Positions 15,531 to 25,031 of a stretch of DNA of 64,000 nucleotides are shown here, piece by piece. The notes beneath the pieces were generated by a model. It worked only from the letters and a program-made list of their open reading frames with translations. It was not told where the DNA came from and did no database searches. The stretch's first letter is position 1; each line of letters starts with the position of its first letter. Both the position numbers and the translations under genes were made by a program. This DNA is from an uncultured Verrucomicrobiota bacterium (GTDB lineage: Bacteria > Verrucomicrobiota > Verrucomicrobiia > Limisphaerales > UBA9464): NCBI GenBank assembly GCA_903922605.1, contig CAIXUG010000010.1:1-64000 (forward strand), read 5' to 3'.

Positions 15531-16250
15531 ATGATCAAGACTGCCGCCCTCGAAGCCGTCATCGGGCATGAGTTCCATGACCGGCAGCTGCTCCTGCTGG
15601 CGCTCACGCATCCGTCGCTGGCGCACGAGGCCGGGGTCGGCCACCTGCAGCACCACAACCAGCGGCTGGAGTTCCTGGGCGACGCCGTGCTCCAGCTGGT
15701 GCTCACCCATGAGCTTTACCAGAAATTTCCCGACCACGGCGAAGGCCCCCTTACGCAGGCCCGCGCGCAGCTGGTAAACCGCTCCTCGCTCGCGGAACAG
15801 GGCCGTCGCCTGAACCTCGGCGACTACCTGATCCTCAGCCGCGGCGAGGAATCCACCGGCGGTCGCGCCCGCAATTCCGCCCTGGCCGACGCCTTTGAGG
15901 CCTTGGTGGGCGCGGTGTTCATGGATGGCGGGTACGACGCGGCCCGCGAGCTGGTGCTGCGGCGCTTCTGCGATTCGATGGGCGGCCTCGTCGAGCTGCC
16001 CAACCTGGACAACCCCAAGGGTGAACTGCAGGAGCTGCTGCAGGCCTCCTCCCCGCACGCGCCGACGTACGAGCAGATTTCGGCCACCGGGCCGGACCAC
16101 GACCGCCGCTTCGAAAGCGCGGTGTCGCACGAGGGTGTCGAACTCGCCCGGGGCATCGGCCGCAGCAAGAAACTGGCGGAAAGCGCCGCCGCCGTGGCCG
16201 CGCTGCAGCGGCTGAAGGAGCCGAAGGAAGCCGTTCGCCGGCATCCGTGA
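15531..16250 (+). CDS. rnc: RNase III
   Basis: A 239-aa protein with the RNase III signature RLEFLGDAVL (45-54; E47 and D51) and the second acidic pair D120/E123 in ADAFEALVGAVFMDGG. A C-terminal double-stranded RNA-binding domain (about 155-230) ends in KKLAESAAAVAAL. It cleaves double-stranded RNA in rRNA processing and mRNA turnover. Length and residues are normal. It sits between a hypothetical gene (36-base gap) and an alpha/beta hydrolase (19-base gap). Confidence 0.95.
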   Translation: MIKTAALEAVIGHEFHDRQLLLLALTHPSLAHEAGVGHLQHHNQRLEFLGDAVLQLVLTHELYQKFPDHGEGPLTQARAQLVNRSSLAEQGRRLNLGDYLILSRGEESTGGRARNSALADAFEALVGAVFMDGGYDAARELVLRRFCDSMGGLVELPNLDNPKGELQELLQASSPHAPTYEQISATGPDHDRRFESAVSHEGVELARGIGRSKKLAESAAAVAALQRLKEPKEAVRRHP

Positions 16251-16269
16251 ACCCGCGCAAGGCGTACTC

Positions 16270-17106
16270 ATGGCGATGAATCGGCGCCTTTGGTTGCGGA
16301 GTCTGGGTGGTTTGCTGGTGCTGCTGGGCACCGGCTACATCGCCCTGGCGTTGCTGGTGATGTTCCGCCAGCGCTCACTCTATTATCATCCCGCGCGCCT
16401 TCAGTCCGGTGAACTCGCCGCCTTCGCCCGGGAACGGCAGATGTTGCCTTGGACCAACGCCTCCGGTCTGCGGATCGGCTGGCAGCGCGCCAGCCGATCC
16501 CGGCCGGTTCAGGGCGCGGTCATGGTCATCCATGGCAACGGGGGCACCGCCGTCGGCCGGGAGTACATCGCGGATCCGCTGCAGGCCGCGTTGCCGCTCG
16601 ACCTTTTCATCCTGGAATATCCCGGCTATGCGGACCGCCCGGGCGAACCCACGCAGGAGTCGTTTCTTGCCGCCGCGGACGAGGCGTTTCAGCAGCTGAC
16701 CAACCGCGCCCCGCTTTATCTCGTCACCGAATCGATCGGGACCGGCCCGGGTGCCTGGCTGGCCGGGAAGTACCCGCAGTGCGTGGCGGGCCTGTGCGAT
16801 CTGGTGCCCTACAACAACCTGACCGCCGTGGCTCACCGGCGCATGCCGTGGCTGCCGGTGGGGCTGCTGCTGTGGGACCATTTTCCGGCTGACGAATGGC
16901 TGAAGAATTACCATGGCCCGCTGGCGGTCTGCGTGGGCGGGGAAGATCAGACGATTGCCCCCGAACTGGGCCGCACGCTCTACGACGGCTACGTCGGGCC
17001 GAAAAAATACTGGCTGCTGCCGGGCCAGGACCATGTGGAGGCCACGAAGCGCCCGGTCGAGTGGTGGCGCGAGGTCGGCGCGCTCTGGCAAGGCCAGGGA
17101 AAGTGA
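16270..17106 (+). CDS. Membrane-anchored alpha/beta hydrolase (BEM46/YfhR-like)
   Basis: 278 aa. An N-terminal transmembrane helix (about 11-32) is followed by an alpha/beta hydrolase domain: HGNGGT (88-93, oxyanion loop), the nucleophile elbow TESIG with S155, D226 in GGEDQTI and H255 in GQDHVEA. The elbow is T-E-S-I-G rather than the classic G-x-S-x-G, but all three triad residues are placed as expected. Relatives are lipases/esterases of unknown substrate facing the periplasm. ATG codons at 16270 and 16276 are both possible starts. Confidence 0.82.
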   Translation: MAMNRRLWLRSLGGLLVLLGTGYIALALLVMFRQRSLYYHPARLQSGELAAFARERQMLPWTNASGLRIGWQRASRSRPVQGAVMVIHGNGGTAVGREYIADPLQAALPLDLFILEYPGYADRPGEPTQESFLAAADEAFQQLTNRAPLYLVTESIGTGPGAWLAGKYPQCVAGLCDLVPYNNLTAVAHRRMPWLPVGLLLWDHFPADEWLKNYHGPLAVCVGGEDQTIAPELGRTLYDGYVGPKKYWLLPGQDHVEATKRPVEWWREVGALWQGQGK

Positions 17107-17110
17107 GGGG

Positions 17111-17192
17111 AATTGCGAATGACGAATTTCGAGTTCCGAATGGAATGGAGCGCCCAATGAATTGTGGGCCCACTCGAAACTCGAAATTCCCG
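17111..17192. repeat. Inverted-repeat element between the hydrolase gene and clpP
   Basis: The arms GAATTTCGAGTTCCGA and TCGAAACTCGAAATTC are near-perfect reverse complements around GCGCCCAATGAATTGTGGGC. The GAATTTC/GAAATTC style resembles the AT-richer element at 39040-39138. Its right end lies seven bases before the -35 box of the clpP promoter. Confidence 0.6.
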
Positions 17193-17198
17193 GGTTTC

Positions 17199-17227
17199 TT
17201 GACGCTGCGGAACCCCGCTCCTAGTTT
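17199..17227 (+). promoter_or_regulatory. Sigma-70-type promoter of clpP-clpX
   Basis: TTGACG (17199-17204) and TAGTTT (17222-17227) are separated by exactly 17 bases. Transcription would begin near 17234. The TTG at 17237 would then be practically leaderless, whereas the ATG at 17252 has an 18-base leader. Confidence 0.55.
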
Positions 17228-17251
17228 CCGCCCACTTTGAAAAACCAGCCT

Positions 17252-17923
17252 ATGCGGAATTTCTCCATCCCGATGGTCATTGAACAGGACGGTCGCAGCG
17301 AGCGCGGCTATGACCTGTACAGCCGGCTGCTCAAGGACCGCATCATTTTCCTCGGCACCCCGGTGGACGACATGGTCGCCAACGTGATCGTCGCCCAGTT
17401 CCTCTTTCTGCAGATGAGCGACCCGAAGAAGGACATCCACTTCTACATCAACTCCCCGGGTGGCAGCGTTTCCGCCGGTCTCGCCATCTACGACACCATG
17501 CAGTGGCTTACCTGCGACGTGAACACCTACTGCGTGGGCATGGCTGCCAGCATGGGAGCCGTGCTGCTGTGCGCGGGCACCAAGGGCAAACGCTTCGCCC
17601 TGCCCAATGCCGACATCATGATCCACCAGGTGCTCGGCGGGGCCGAGGGCCAGGCCAGCGACGTGGAAATCCGGGTCAAATACATGCTGCGCCTGAAGCA
17701 GCGGCTGAACACGCTCATCAGCCATCATACCGGCCAGACCTACGAGGTCGTGGAGAAGGCCTGTGACCGCGACAACTTCATGACCGCCGAAGAGGCCAAG
17801 CAGTTCGGCCTGGTGGACGAGGTGGTGGCTTCCCGCCGTCAGGTCCCGGCACTGGTCCTCGAAGACAAGCCGGGCCGGCTGGTTTCCGTGCCGGAGGATG
17901 GCAAGTCCCCGGAACCCAAGTAA
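17252..17923 (+). CDS. clpP: ClpP, ATP-dependent Clp protease proteolytic subunit
   Basis: 223 aa from the ATG at 17252; an in-frame TTG at 17237 would add five residues. The start is chosen from the promoter position. From the TTG numbering the triad is S105 (GMAASMGA), H130 (IMIHQVLGG) and D179. [20 protein letters not shown] is the typical substrate groove. It forms the tetradecameric chamber that degrades proteins unfolded by ClpX. It is followed 45 bases later by clpX, the usual arrangement. No trigger factor gene is adjacent. Confidence 0.95.
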   Translation: MRNFSIPMVIEQDGRSERGYDLYSRLLKDRIIFLGTPVDDMVANVIVAQFLFLQMSDPKKDIHFYINSPGGSVSAGLAIYDTMQWLTCDVNTYCVGMAASMGAVLLCAGTKGKRFALPNADIMIHQVLGGAEGQASDVEIRVKYMLRLKQRLNTLISHHTGQTYEVVEKACDRDNFMTAEEAKQFGLVDEVVASRRQVPALVLEDKPGRLVSVPEDGKSPEPK

Positions 17924-17968
17924 GCGCAGGCTGGCCAAACGGGCCAGTTTTGGCATATTGTCATCCGA

Positions 17969-19237
17969 ATGGCGCGTCCGAACCAGATCACGATGTGCAG
18001 CTTCTGCGGCAAAAGCCGGGCAGAAGTCAAAAAGCTCATCGCCGGGCCCGGTGTATATATCTGCGATTCCTGCGTCGCGGTCTGCCAGGGCGTGCTGGCC
18101 AAGGAGCTCCGGCAGGAATCCCAGAAGGAGCTGCAGCGCTTCCAGGTGGCCAAGCCCGCCGAGATCAAGCGCCGCCTCGATGAGCACATCATCGGTCAGG
18201 ACGAGGCGAAAAGGGTCCTCAGCGTCGCGGTTTACAACCATTACAAGCGGGTGCTGAACCAGGTGGCCGCCGGTACCCCCGAAGGCGAGGACGAGGTCGA
18301 GCTGCAGAAGAGCAATGTGCTCCTCGTCGGCCCGACCGGTTGCGGCAAGACCCTGCTGGCCCAGACCATCGCCAAGCTGATCGACGTCCCCTTCGCCATC
18401 GCCGACGCCACCTCCATCACCGAGGCGGGTTACGTGGGCGAGGATGTCGAGACGATCATCCTCCGCCTGCTCCAGAATGCCGATTACGACGTGAAGCGCG
18501 CCCAGATGGGCATCGTTTACATCGACGAGATCGATAAGATTGCCCGTAAGACCGAGAACGTGTCCATCACCCGCGACGTCTCCGGTGAGGGCGTGCAGCA
18601 GGGATTGCTGAAGATTTTGGAAGGCACCGTCTGTGCCGTCCCCCCCCAGGGCGGACGCAAGCACCCGCAGCAGGAATACATCCGGGTGGACACCACCAAC
18701 ATCCTGTTCATCTGCGGCGGGGCCTTTGTCGGGCTCGAGCGCGTGATCCAGCGGCGTCTCGGGCGACGGGTGATGGGTTTTGCCGCCGGGACCGACGCTG
18801 TGGAGGCGGCCAAGATCATCCCGCAGGAGGTGCTCAAGCGAATTGAGCCCGAAGATCTGCTCGGTTACGGCTTCATTCCCGAGTTCATCGGCCGCCTGCC
18901 GGTCGTGAGCGTGCTGGACGAACTGGGCGAGGCCGACCTGATCCGCATCCTGACCGAGCCGAAGAGTGCCCTGGTGAAGCAGTTCGCCAAGCTGCTGGCG
19001 CTCGACGGGGTGGAACTCATCGTGACCGACGACGCCATCCGCGAACTCGCCGCCCTGGCGATCAAGAAGGGCACCGGCGCCCGCGCCCTGCGGGCCCAGA
19101 TGGAACGGCTGATGCGCGATGTGATGTTCGAGGTGCCCAGCTCGGTCACCGCCGGCACCGTGACCATCACCGGAGCCGCCGTACGGGGCGAGATCGCTCC
19201 GCTGGTCTGCGCCAAGTCCGTGGCCAAGGCGGCCTGA
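17969..19237 (+). CDS. clpX: ClpX, ATP-dependent unfoldase of ClpXP
   Basis: A 422-aa protein, the standard ClpX length. The N-terminal zinc-binding domain has C10, C13, C32 and C35. The AAA+ module shows Walker A GPTGCGKT (121-128), pore loop GYVGEDV (154-160), Walker B IVYIDE (182-187) and sensor 2 GTGARALR near the C-terminus. It recognises and unfolds tagged substrates and feeds them into ClpP. It is co-transcribed with clpP. A small hairpin GCCCG-TTT-CGGGC follows the stop at 19240, without a T-run. Confidence 0.97.
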   Translation: MARPNQITMCSFCGKSRAEVKKLIAGPGVYICDSCVAVCQGVLAKELRQESQKELQRFQVAKPAEIKRRLDEHIIGQDEAKRVLSVAVYNHYKRVLNQVAAGTPEGEDEVELQKSNVLLVGPTGCGKTLLAQTIAKLIDVPFAIADATSITEAGYVGEDVETIILRLLQNADYDVKRAQMGIVYIDEIDKIARKTENVSITRDVSGEGVQQGLLKILEGTVCAVPPQGGRKHPQQEYIRVDTTNILFICGGAFVGLERVIQRRLGRRVMGFAAGTDAVEAAKIIPQEVLKRIEPEDLLGYGFIPEFIGRLPVVSVLDELGEADLIRILTEPKSALVKQFAKLLALDGVELIVTDDAIRELAALAIKKGTGARALRAQMERLMRDVMFEVPSSVTAGTVTITGAAVRGEIAPLVCAKSVAKAA

Positions 19238-19490
19238 TAGCCCGTTTCGGGCGGCACCCCGGCCTCTTTCCTGCCCAACCGAGGTGTTTCCTGCGTAGCC
19301 CTTGGTTGATTTTGGCAGGTTCCGTGTAAATTCCCCAATAAAGTGTTGCGCATTCGCGGCAATTCCGGTCCGCTGACGGCAACCCCATGGTATTAACGTT
19401 GGTTCAACAGCCGGTTTCGGCATTTGAAGTCACCCTTTTCGGGCATGAGTGTGCCCGTTGCCTGCCGTCTAGGAACTGATCGTTTTCACC

Positions 19491-22400
19491 ATGTCGACCG
19501 AAAAAACTATGCGTAATTCCTCATTACCAACGATGCCAAGGGCATCGTCATCGGGCGGTACCCTCCGCACTCTTGGCCGGGCGGCCCTCGTCGTGATTGC
19601 GGGCGTCTCCCTGAGCGCCCCGCTGCTCGGCGCTGAAATCACCGGCGCCGCCAAACGCGAAATCTTCCGCGCTCCTGGCACTGGCGAACCCTATAATGTT
19701 CCCATAACCTTCACCAATCCGAACTTCCCCAACTCTCCGGACGAGACCACGTTCCTGGACACGTTCACCGCCCCGCAGTCGGCCAATCCGAACGTTGATG
19801 ATTATCTGTCCAAGCTGAGCTGCTACATTCATCCGTCAGTCACGGGTGACTATGTCTTCTTCTTTGCCACGGACGATCACGGTGCCTTGTACCTCAGCAC
19901 GGACGCCACCCCGGCCAACCTGAAGCTCATCGCCGAGGAAACCGTCTGGTCGAACCCGTTGCAATGGGTCAGTTCCGGCGGCTCCAGCGACCTGCCCTCC
20001 AAGCGCTCCGATCAGTTCCCGGGCACCAAGTGGCCCGGTGGCAACACCATCCACCTTCTCAGCGGCTCAAAGTATTATGCGGAGGCCTACGACCGCGAAG
20101 GTGGCGGCGGTGATAACACCAGTGTGACCATGTTGCTCGCGAGCGACGTCGCGGGCGGCGCGCCGGCCGATACCGATCCCTCCACGTTGACCGGCAGCGT
20201 GATCAGCGTTGATGCGCCTGACGCGACTGCGATTTCGACGCAGCCGCTGAGCCAGACGATCTTCCAAGCCCGTCCGGTCTCGTTCACCGCCAAGGTGATC
20301 GTCCTTCCGGCCGACTTGGTGCAGGACGGAACACTGGTGGTGCCGGGCGGCGTTGCCACCGGGTCCGAAGGTGCTGCGGACGCCTTCCATCCTGGTGTCA
20401 TTTATCAGTGGCAGCGCAACGACGTGAACATCCCGTTGGTCGATGCCAACGCCGATGGCCTCGCCGATGACGGTTCGGACTCCGAAACCTACAGCATTCC
20501 TACGGTGACGCTCGCCGACAACGGCGCCAAATTCCGCTGCATCATCAAGGTCGGCACCAAGACGCTGACCAGCGCGGAGGCCGTCCTGACGGTGAGCAAT
20601 GACAACGTACCCCCGACCGTGATCGCCTCCGGCGGTGACGGAAACCCGGGTGATGCCCTCACGACCGTCACCCTGACGTTCGACGAGAAGATGGACACCA
20701 ACAAGCTGAATACTGCGACCTACAAGGTCAGTGGCGGCGTGACGGTGACGTCTGCGGCAGTCGCACCCTCCCAGACGGCCGTGGTGCTCACCACCTCCAA
20801 GCAGACGGAAAACACGCCCTATACGGTGACCATCACCGGGGCCACGGACCTCGCCGGCAACGCGCTCACCCCGAACACGGCCGACTTCTCGTCGCTCGCC
20901 TTCAAGAGCGGTCTGCTGAACTACGCCCGCTGGGAAAACACGACGGATGACGTGGATACGTTCATCGGTGCCGGTTACCTCACCGATCTGCCGACCTACA
21001 CGACGGTTCTGACCCAGTTCTACTATCCCCAGACCTCGCCGAACGTTGACAACTTCAGCGATCATATCGCGGGTTATTTCACCCCGGCCACCACGGGTGA
21101 CTACGTGTTCTTCTTCTCCTCGGACGATCATGGCGTGCTCTTCCTGAGCACCGATGACAGCCCGGCGAACCGGCAGGAAATCGCCCGTGAGACCGTATGG
21201 TCCAACGCCGGAGATTGGGTGGCGACGGGTGCCGGCAACAGCGGTGCTGACTTTGCCTCGAAGCGTTCTGACACGGACGCCACCGGGACCTGGCCGACTG
21301 CCCCCGGTGGTGGGAACATCTCGCTGACCGCGGGCAAGCGCTACTACATCGAGAGCTTCCACCATGAAGGCGGCGGCGGAGACGACAACACGGCCACGTT
21401 CAAGCTGGCGTCCGATAATGACCCGACCGATGGTTCCACCGCGCTGAAGGGCGACCTCATCGGCACCTACGTGGACCTCTCCACGCTGCCTCCGGTGATC
21501 ACCACCCGTCCGAAGGGCATGCACTTCAACAGCGGTGATACGCTCACCTTCTCGGTCGTGGTTGATTCGGCCAAGCCGGTCACCTATCAGTGGTATCAGA
21601 GCAAGCAGCCCGTTGCCAATGCGACCAACGCCACGTTGACGATTCCCAACGCCGGCCCCGGAAACGTGGGTGACTACCTGGTCACCGTTACCAGCGTCAA
21701 CGGCAGCGTCTCCAGCTATCCGGATGACGACGTCCGTGCCATCATGAATGGCGCGTTCGTCATCGAGGCCGAAGACTACAACTACGGCGGCGGCAAAACG
21801 GTGGCTGCGGCCAGCGTGGCGCCCCTCGCGGCGAGCATCTTTTATGGGCTTGATGGTCTGCCCGGCATTGACTTCCACCTCGTGAACCAGTCCACCAGTG
21901 ATCCTACGGTCAATGGCAATGTCTATCGTGACGGCTACGTTGACACGAATGGCACGGCGGTTGCCTTCCCGGTCCTGCCCGAGGCGTTGGGTAACGTGGA
22001 CGTGTTGGACGACGTCGGTAACGGCGACCGTGGTGACACCACGCTCAGCCACAACTACAAGATCGGCTGGGGCGATACCGGTGAATGGTATCAGTACACC
22101 CGCGACTTCCCGGCCGGGACGTACAATGCCGTGGCCGGTGTCGGCCAGGATGGCCGTGGTGTGACGAACGTCGGTGTGAGCCTCTCGCTCGTGACCGGTG
22201 ACATCACCAAGACCAATGCGGCGACCACGGTCCTCGGAAGCATCATCTCGGATGGCACCGGCGCCTGGAGCTCGGACGACTATATCCCGTTCAAGGATCC
22301 GAGCGACCCCACCAAGCTGGCCTCCTTCACGCTCGGTGCCAACACCACCGTTCGTTTCACCATCACAGTCGGCGGCCCTGACCTCGACTTCCTGATGTTC

Positions 22401-22589
22401 TACAAAGTCGGCGGCACTGTTGCCCTGCCGACGGTTTCCATCGGTGCGGATGGCAAGATCACGTACACTGGCACCCTTACCAGTGCGACCGACCCGGCTG
22501 GTCCTTACACGGCGGTTGCCGGAGCCACCAGCCCGTACACTCCGAATACGAGTGCGGCGGCACATACGTTCTACCGCAGCTCGAACTGA
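19491..22589 (+). CDS. Large secreted protein with duplicated PA14-like domains, Ig-like domains and CBM6-like C-terminus
   Basis: 1032 aa. A signal peptide (about 25-48, GVSLSAPLLGA) follows a polar N-terminal extension. Two PA14-like modules (about 55-235 and 470-665) share phrases such as TGDYVFFF-DDHG and ETVWSN, so they are an internal duplication. Ig-like segments lie at about 265-365 and 690-770, a Big_5/SbsA-like segment at 370-465, and a CBM6-like region (EAEDYN to LDFLMFYK) at about 770-970. The C-terminus ends ATSPYTPNTSAAAHTFYRSS, a Verrucomicrobiota secreted-protein tail style. It is probably carbohydrate-binding at or beyond the cell surface. A 253-base gap precedes it and a strong terminator follows. 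Confidence 0.8.
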   Translation: MSTEKTMRNSSLPTMPRASSSGGTLRTLGRAALVVIAGVSLSAPLLGAEITGAAKREIFRAPGTGEPYNVPITFTNPNFPNSPDETTFLDTFTAPQSANPNVDDYLSKLSCYIHPSVTGDYVFFFATDDHGALYLSTDATPANLKLIAEETVWSNPLQWVSSGGSSDLPSKRSDQFPGTKWPGGNTIHLLSGSKYYAEAYDREGGGGDNTSVTMLLASDVAGGAPADTDPSTLTGSVISVDAPDATAISTQPLSQTIFQARPVSFTAKVIVLPADLVQDGTLVVPGGVATGSEGAADAFHPGVIYQWQRNDVNIPLVDANADGLADDGSDSETYSIPTVTLADNGAKFRCIIKVGTKTLTSAEAVLTVSNDNVPPTVIASGGDGNPGDALTTVTLTFDEKMDTNKLNTATYKVSGGVTVTSAAVAPSQTAVVLTTSKQTENTPYTVTITGATDLAGNALTPNTADFSSLAFKSGLLNYARWENTTDDVDTFIGAGYLTDLPTYTTVLTQFYYPQTSPNVDNFSDHIAGYFTPATTGDYVFFFSSDDHGVLFLSTDDSPANRQEIARETVWSNAGDWVATGAGNSGADFASKRSDTDATGTWPTAPGGGNISLTAGKRYYIESFHHEGGGGDDNTATFKLASDNDPTDGSTALKGDLIGTYVDLSTLPPVITTRPKGMHFNSGDTLTFSVVVDSAKPVTYQWYQSKQPVANATNATLTIPNAGPGNVGDYLVTVTSVNGSVSSYPDDDVRAIMNGAFVIEAEDYNYGGGKTVAAASVAPLAASIFYGLDGLPGIDFHLVNQSTSDPTVNGNVYRDGYVDTNGTAVAFPVLPEALGNVDVLDDVGNGDRGDTTLSHNYKIGWGDTGEWYQYTRDFPAGTYNAVAGVGQDGRGVTNVGVSLSLVTGDITKTNAATTVLGSIISDGTGAWSSDDYIPFKDPSDPTKLASFTLGANTTVRFTITVGGPDLDFLMFYKVGGTVALPTVSIGADGKITYTGTLTSATDPAGPYTAVAGATSPYTPNTSAAAHTFYRSSN

Positions 22590-22610
22590 GCTTGGTCTGA
22601 GCTGATTCAG

Positions 22611-22642
22611 GGGGCCGGGGATTTTATCCCCGGCCCCTTTTT
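22611..22642 (+). terminator. Rho-independent terminator after the PA14 protein gene
   Basis: GGGGCCGGGGAT and ATCCCCGGCCCC form a 12-bp perfect stem with a TTT loop, followed by TTTTT. It lies 22 bases past the stop codon. Confidence 0.92.
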
Positions 22643-22680
22643 AATTTTCATAACCGCGTTTTGAGGCCAGAATTGTTCGT

Positions 22681-24234
22681 GTGCGCCGCGCCCGTTTCAG
22701 TGTGTTCCTGCTCCTGCTGTCAGTGTTGCCGCTCTTGGCTGAAGACGGGGGTAAAGTGAGTCTGATCGGCCCCGTCGGTTTTGGCGAAGGGGCCCGCCTG
22801 GCGCACGCCTACTGCACCACCTGCCACCTCTTCCCGGAGCCGGATGCGGTGGATCGGAAGACGTGGTTCGACCAGATCCTGCCGCGGATGAAATACCGGC
22901 TCGGCTTCACCACGCCGGAGCTGGATCGCAGCACCAACGTGATCCTGCTCCGGGAAAACCTGCGTATCCCGCTGAAGCCGGTGATCACCGAGGAACAATG
23001 GCTGACGCTGGCCAAGTTCTACCTCGACGGGGCGCCTGAAACACCGCTGCCAGAGGCGGAGCACGCGCCCATCACCATCGGGCTGCCCGGTTTCAAAACG
23101 ATCATCCCGAAGTTCCGTTCGGCCCAGCCGGCCACCACGGCGGTGAAGATATTGGGCAATTCCCACCAGATCCTGGTGGCCGACAACCGGGAAAAAATGG
23201 TCCGGGTGCTGGATGCCGACGGGGAAGTGCTTTCGAGTCTCTCGCTGAACAATGCGCTCACGTCCTTCCGCCAGCGGGACGGCTCGCTGATCGCCGCCGG
23301 CATTGGCAGCTTCCTGCCCTCGGATCTGCCGCTGGGCGAAGTGCTCCGGCTGAATCTGGAAGGCCCGACGCTGCGGCTGAAGGACCGCCTGATCACGGGG
23401 CTGCCCCGCACCACCGATGCCGACTCGGTGGACCTGAACGGCGATGGCCGGCCCGATTTGCTCGTGAGCTGCTTTGGGAACAATCTCGGCCGCATGTCGT
23501 GGTACGAGGCCTTGCCCGCGGGCGGCTTCACCGAGCACGTGCTCTTCAACCTGCCCGGTGCCCTGCATACGGAAGTCGCCGACTTCAACGGCGACGGCCG
23601 GCCCGACATCGCGGTCCTGGTCGCGCAGGAGACAGAGGCCCTGTATATCTTCCTGAATGACGGCAAGGGCAACTTCGTGCGTCAGACTGTCTTCCAAAAG
23701 CCGCCCTATTACGGGCACAGCCATTTTGAACTGGCCGACTTCAATGGCGATGGCCGGCCTGATTTCCTGGTGACGAACGGCGACAACGGCGAGTTCCACT
23801 CCCCGCCCAAGCGCTGCCATGGCGTGCGCATCTACGCCTCGCAGGCCGATGGCACCTGGAAGGAGTCGTATTTTTATCCGCTGAACGGCGCCTACAAGGC
23901 GGTCGCGCGCGACTTCGACGGGGACGGCGATCTTGATATCGCGGCCGTCTCCTTCTTTCCCGCCTACGACAGCGCGCCCCGCGAAAGCTTCGTGTATCTC
24001 GAAAACCTCGGGAACAACCAGTTCCGTCCCTCGACCTTTTCCCAGTGCATGACGGGCCGCTGGATCACGCTGGACGCCGGCGACATCGACGGCGACGGCG
24101 ACGACGACATCGTGCTCGGTTCCTACATTCACGGGCCAACCCCGGTGCCGACCTTCCTCATGGACATGTGGGAAAAGGCCAACCTGCCCGTCATCATCCT
24201 GCGCAACGAACACCGCCAGCCGGCGGGAAAATGA
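22681..24234 (+). CDS. Exported FG-GAP/VCBS-repeat protein with an N-terminal heme motif
   Basis: 517 aa from a GTG start. A signal peptide (residues 1-20) is followed by a cytochrome-like CTTCH motif (C45-C48-H49). The rest is a beta-propeller built from FG-GAP repeats with five calcium-binding loops of the D-x-N/D-G-D-G-x-x-D type (for example DLNGDGRPD, DFNGDGRPD twice, DFDGDGDLD, DIDGDGDDD). This heme-plus-FG-GAP layout is frequent in Verrucomicrobiota and Planctomycetes. It probably acts in the periplasm, in redox or polysaccharide-related processes, but no reaction is established. Its stop overlaps an ATG of the following frame. Confidence 0.82.
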   Translation: MRRARFSVFLLLLSVLPLLAEDGGKVSLIGPVGFGEGARLAHAYCTTCHLFPEPDAVDRKTWFDQILPRMKYRLGFTTPELDRSTNVILLRENLRIPLKPVITEEQWLTLAKFYLDGAPETPLPEAEHAPITIGLPGFKTIIPKFRSAQPATTAVKILGNSHQILVADNREKMVRVLDADGEVLSSLSLNNALTSFRQRDGSLIAAGIGSFLPSDLPLGEVLRLNLEGPTLRLKDRLITGLPRTTDADSVDLNGDGRPDLLVSCFGNNLGRMSWYEALPAGGFTEHVLFNLPGALHTEVADFNGDGRPDIAVLVAQETEALYIFLNDGKGNFVRQTVFQKPPYYGHSHFELADFNGDGRPDFLVTNGDNGEFHSPPKRCHGVRIYASQADGTWKESYFYPLNGAYKAVARDFDGDGDLDIAAVSFFPAYDSAPRESFVYLENLGNNQFRPSTFSQCMTGRWITLDAGDIDGDGDDDIVLGSYIHGPTPVPTFLMDMWEKANLPVIILRNEHRQPAGK

Positions 24235-24239
24235 CTCAA

Positions 24240-24268
24240 GCGGGGAGCGCGGAGCGCGGAGCGGTGCG
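24240..24268. repeat. GGAGCGCGGAGC-type short dispersed repeat (copy 2)
   Basis: Tandem GGGGAGCGCGGAGCGCGGAG just after the FG-GAP gene. Together with the ACTGCCA...TTGGCAGT arms at 24278-24331 it fills most of the gap before the next gene. Confidence 0.5.
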
Positions 24269-24356
24269 CAACCGACACTGCCAGCCGGCGGGGACAATTT
24301 GCCATTGTGAGCAATTGTGCGTTGGCAGTCCATGTTCTCGCGCGCATCCTTGCCCC

Positions 24357-24989
24357 GTGGGTTTTGAAGGCACCGATTTTGAAGACACGGACTACGGCCA
24401 GACCCGGCCGGCCCCCGGCGGGCGCGCCCCGTCGCGTGAGGAGCTGGACGCCCAGCTGACCGGCACCCAGCAGCAGCTCGCCAAACTGCGCGAGACGCAG
24501 GAACAGCTGGAGCGCGCCCGGGCCTCGCTCGAGGAGATGCGCCGTCGCCGCACGGAATTCACGCTCGGGCTTGCCGAGATGCGCCAGCAGCTCACGCGCG
24601 GTGTGGGCCTGCTCGAAAAGGCGGAGCTCGATGCCCGCCGCCAGGCCGAGCAGCTTGCCCGCACGCTCGACGGCCTGCGGGCTGCCAACGGCACCCTGGA
24701 GCCGCTGAGCGACAAGGCGTGGACCGATGAAAACTGGGAGCAGGAACTCACCCGCGCGCTCACGGTCATCGAGAACGCGCGCATGGAATTCAATGGCGCC
24801 CGGCTGAAGTGGCCGGTGCTCGACGGCAAGACCACACCGGTCACGGCCGACGAAAAGTCCGTGAACGAGACGGCATCGCTGGCCGATCTGCCCCTGGGCC
24901 GGCTGCTCAAGCTCGGGCTGGCCCTCACGTGGCCGCTGGCCGTCGCCGTGCTTCTGGTGGGCGTCCTGGTGTATGTCTTCCGTCACTGA
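24357..24989 (+). CDS. Coiled-coil, C-terminally membrane-anchored protein, 210 aa
   Basis: The chosen start is the GTG at 24357 (then GFEGTDFEDTD). An ATG at 24231 overlapping the previous stop is in frame, but it would translate a GGAGCGCGGAGC repeat and a Cys-rich stretch that look non-coding. Residues about 25-110 are a strong coiled coil rich in Glu, Gln, Arg and Leu. One transmembrane helix sits near the C-terminus (LTWPLAVAVLLVGVLVYVF). No family is recognised. The layout matches the next gene, which suggests a functional pair with both tails in the membrane. Confidence 0.6.
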   Translation: MGFEGTDFEDTDYGQTRPAPGGRAPSREELDAQLTGTQQQLAKLRETQEQLERARASLEEMRRRRTEFTLGLAEMRQQLTRGVGLLEKAELDARRQAEQLARTLDGLRAANGTLEPLSDKAWTDENWEQELTRALTVIENARMEFNGARLKWPVLDGKTTPVTADEKSVNETASLADLPLGRLLKLGLALTWPLAVAVLLVGVLVYVFRH

Positions 24990-25031
24990 TGCCACGCCGC
25001 CGGCCCACTGACCGCGCAGGCCCTTCCAGCC

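Noticed and set aside
19240-19252. Terminator after clpX
   Set aside because: Only a 5-bp stem (GCCCG-TTT-CGGGC) without a T-run; too weak to call.
16724-19423. 899-codon minus-strand frame spanning the hydrolase, clpP and clpX genes
   Set aside because: Runs antisense through three well-supported genes; a GC-skew artefact.
20067-22565. 832-codon minus-strand frame opposite the PA14 protein gene
   Set aside because: Antisense to a protein with clear domain repeats; no signal peptide or motif.
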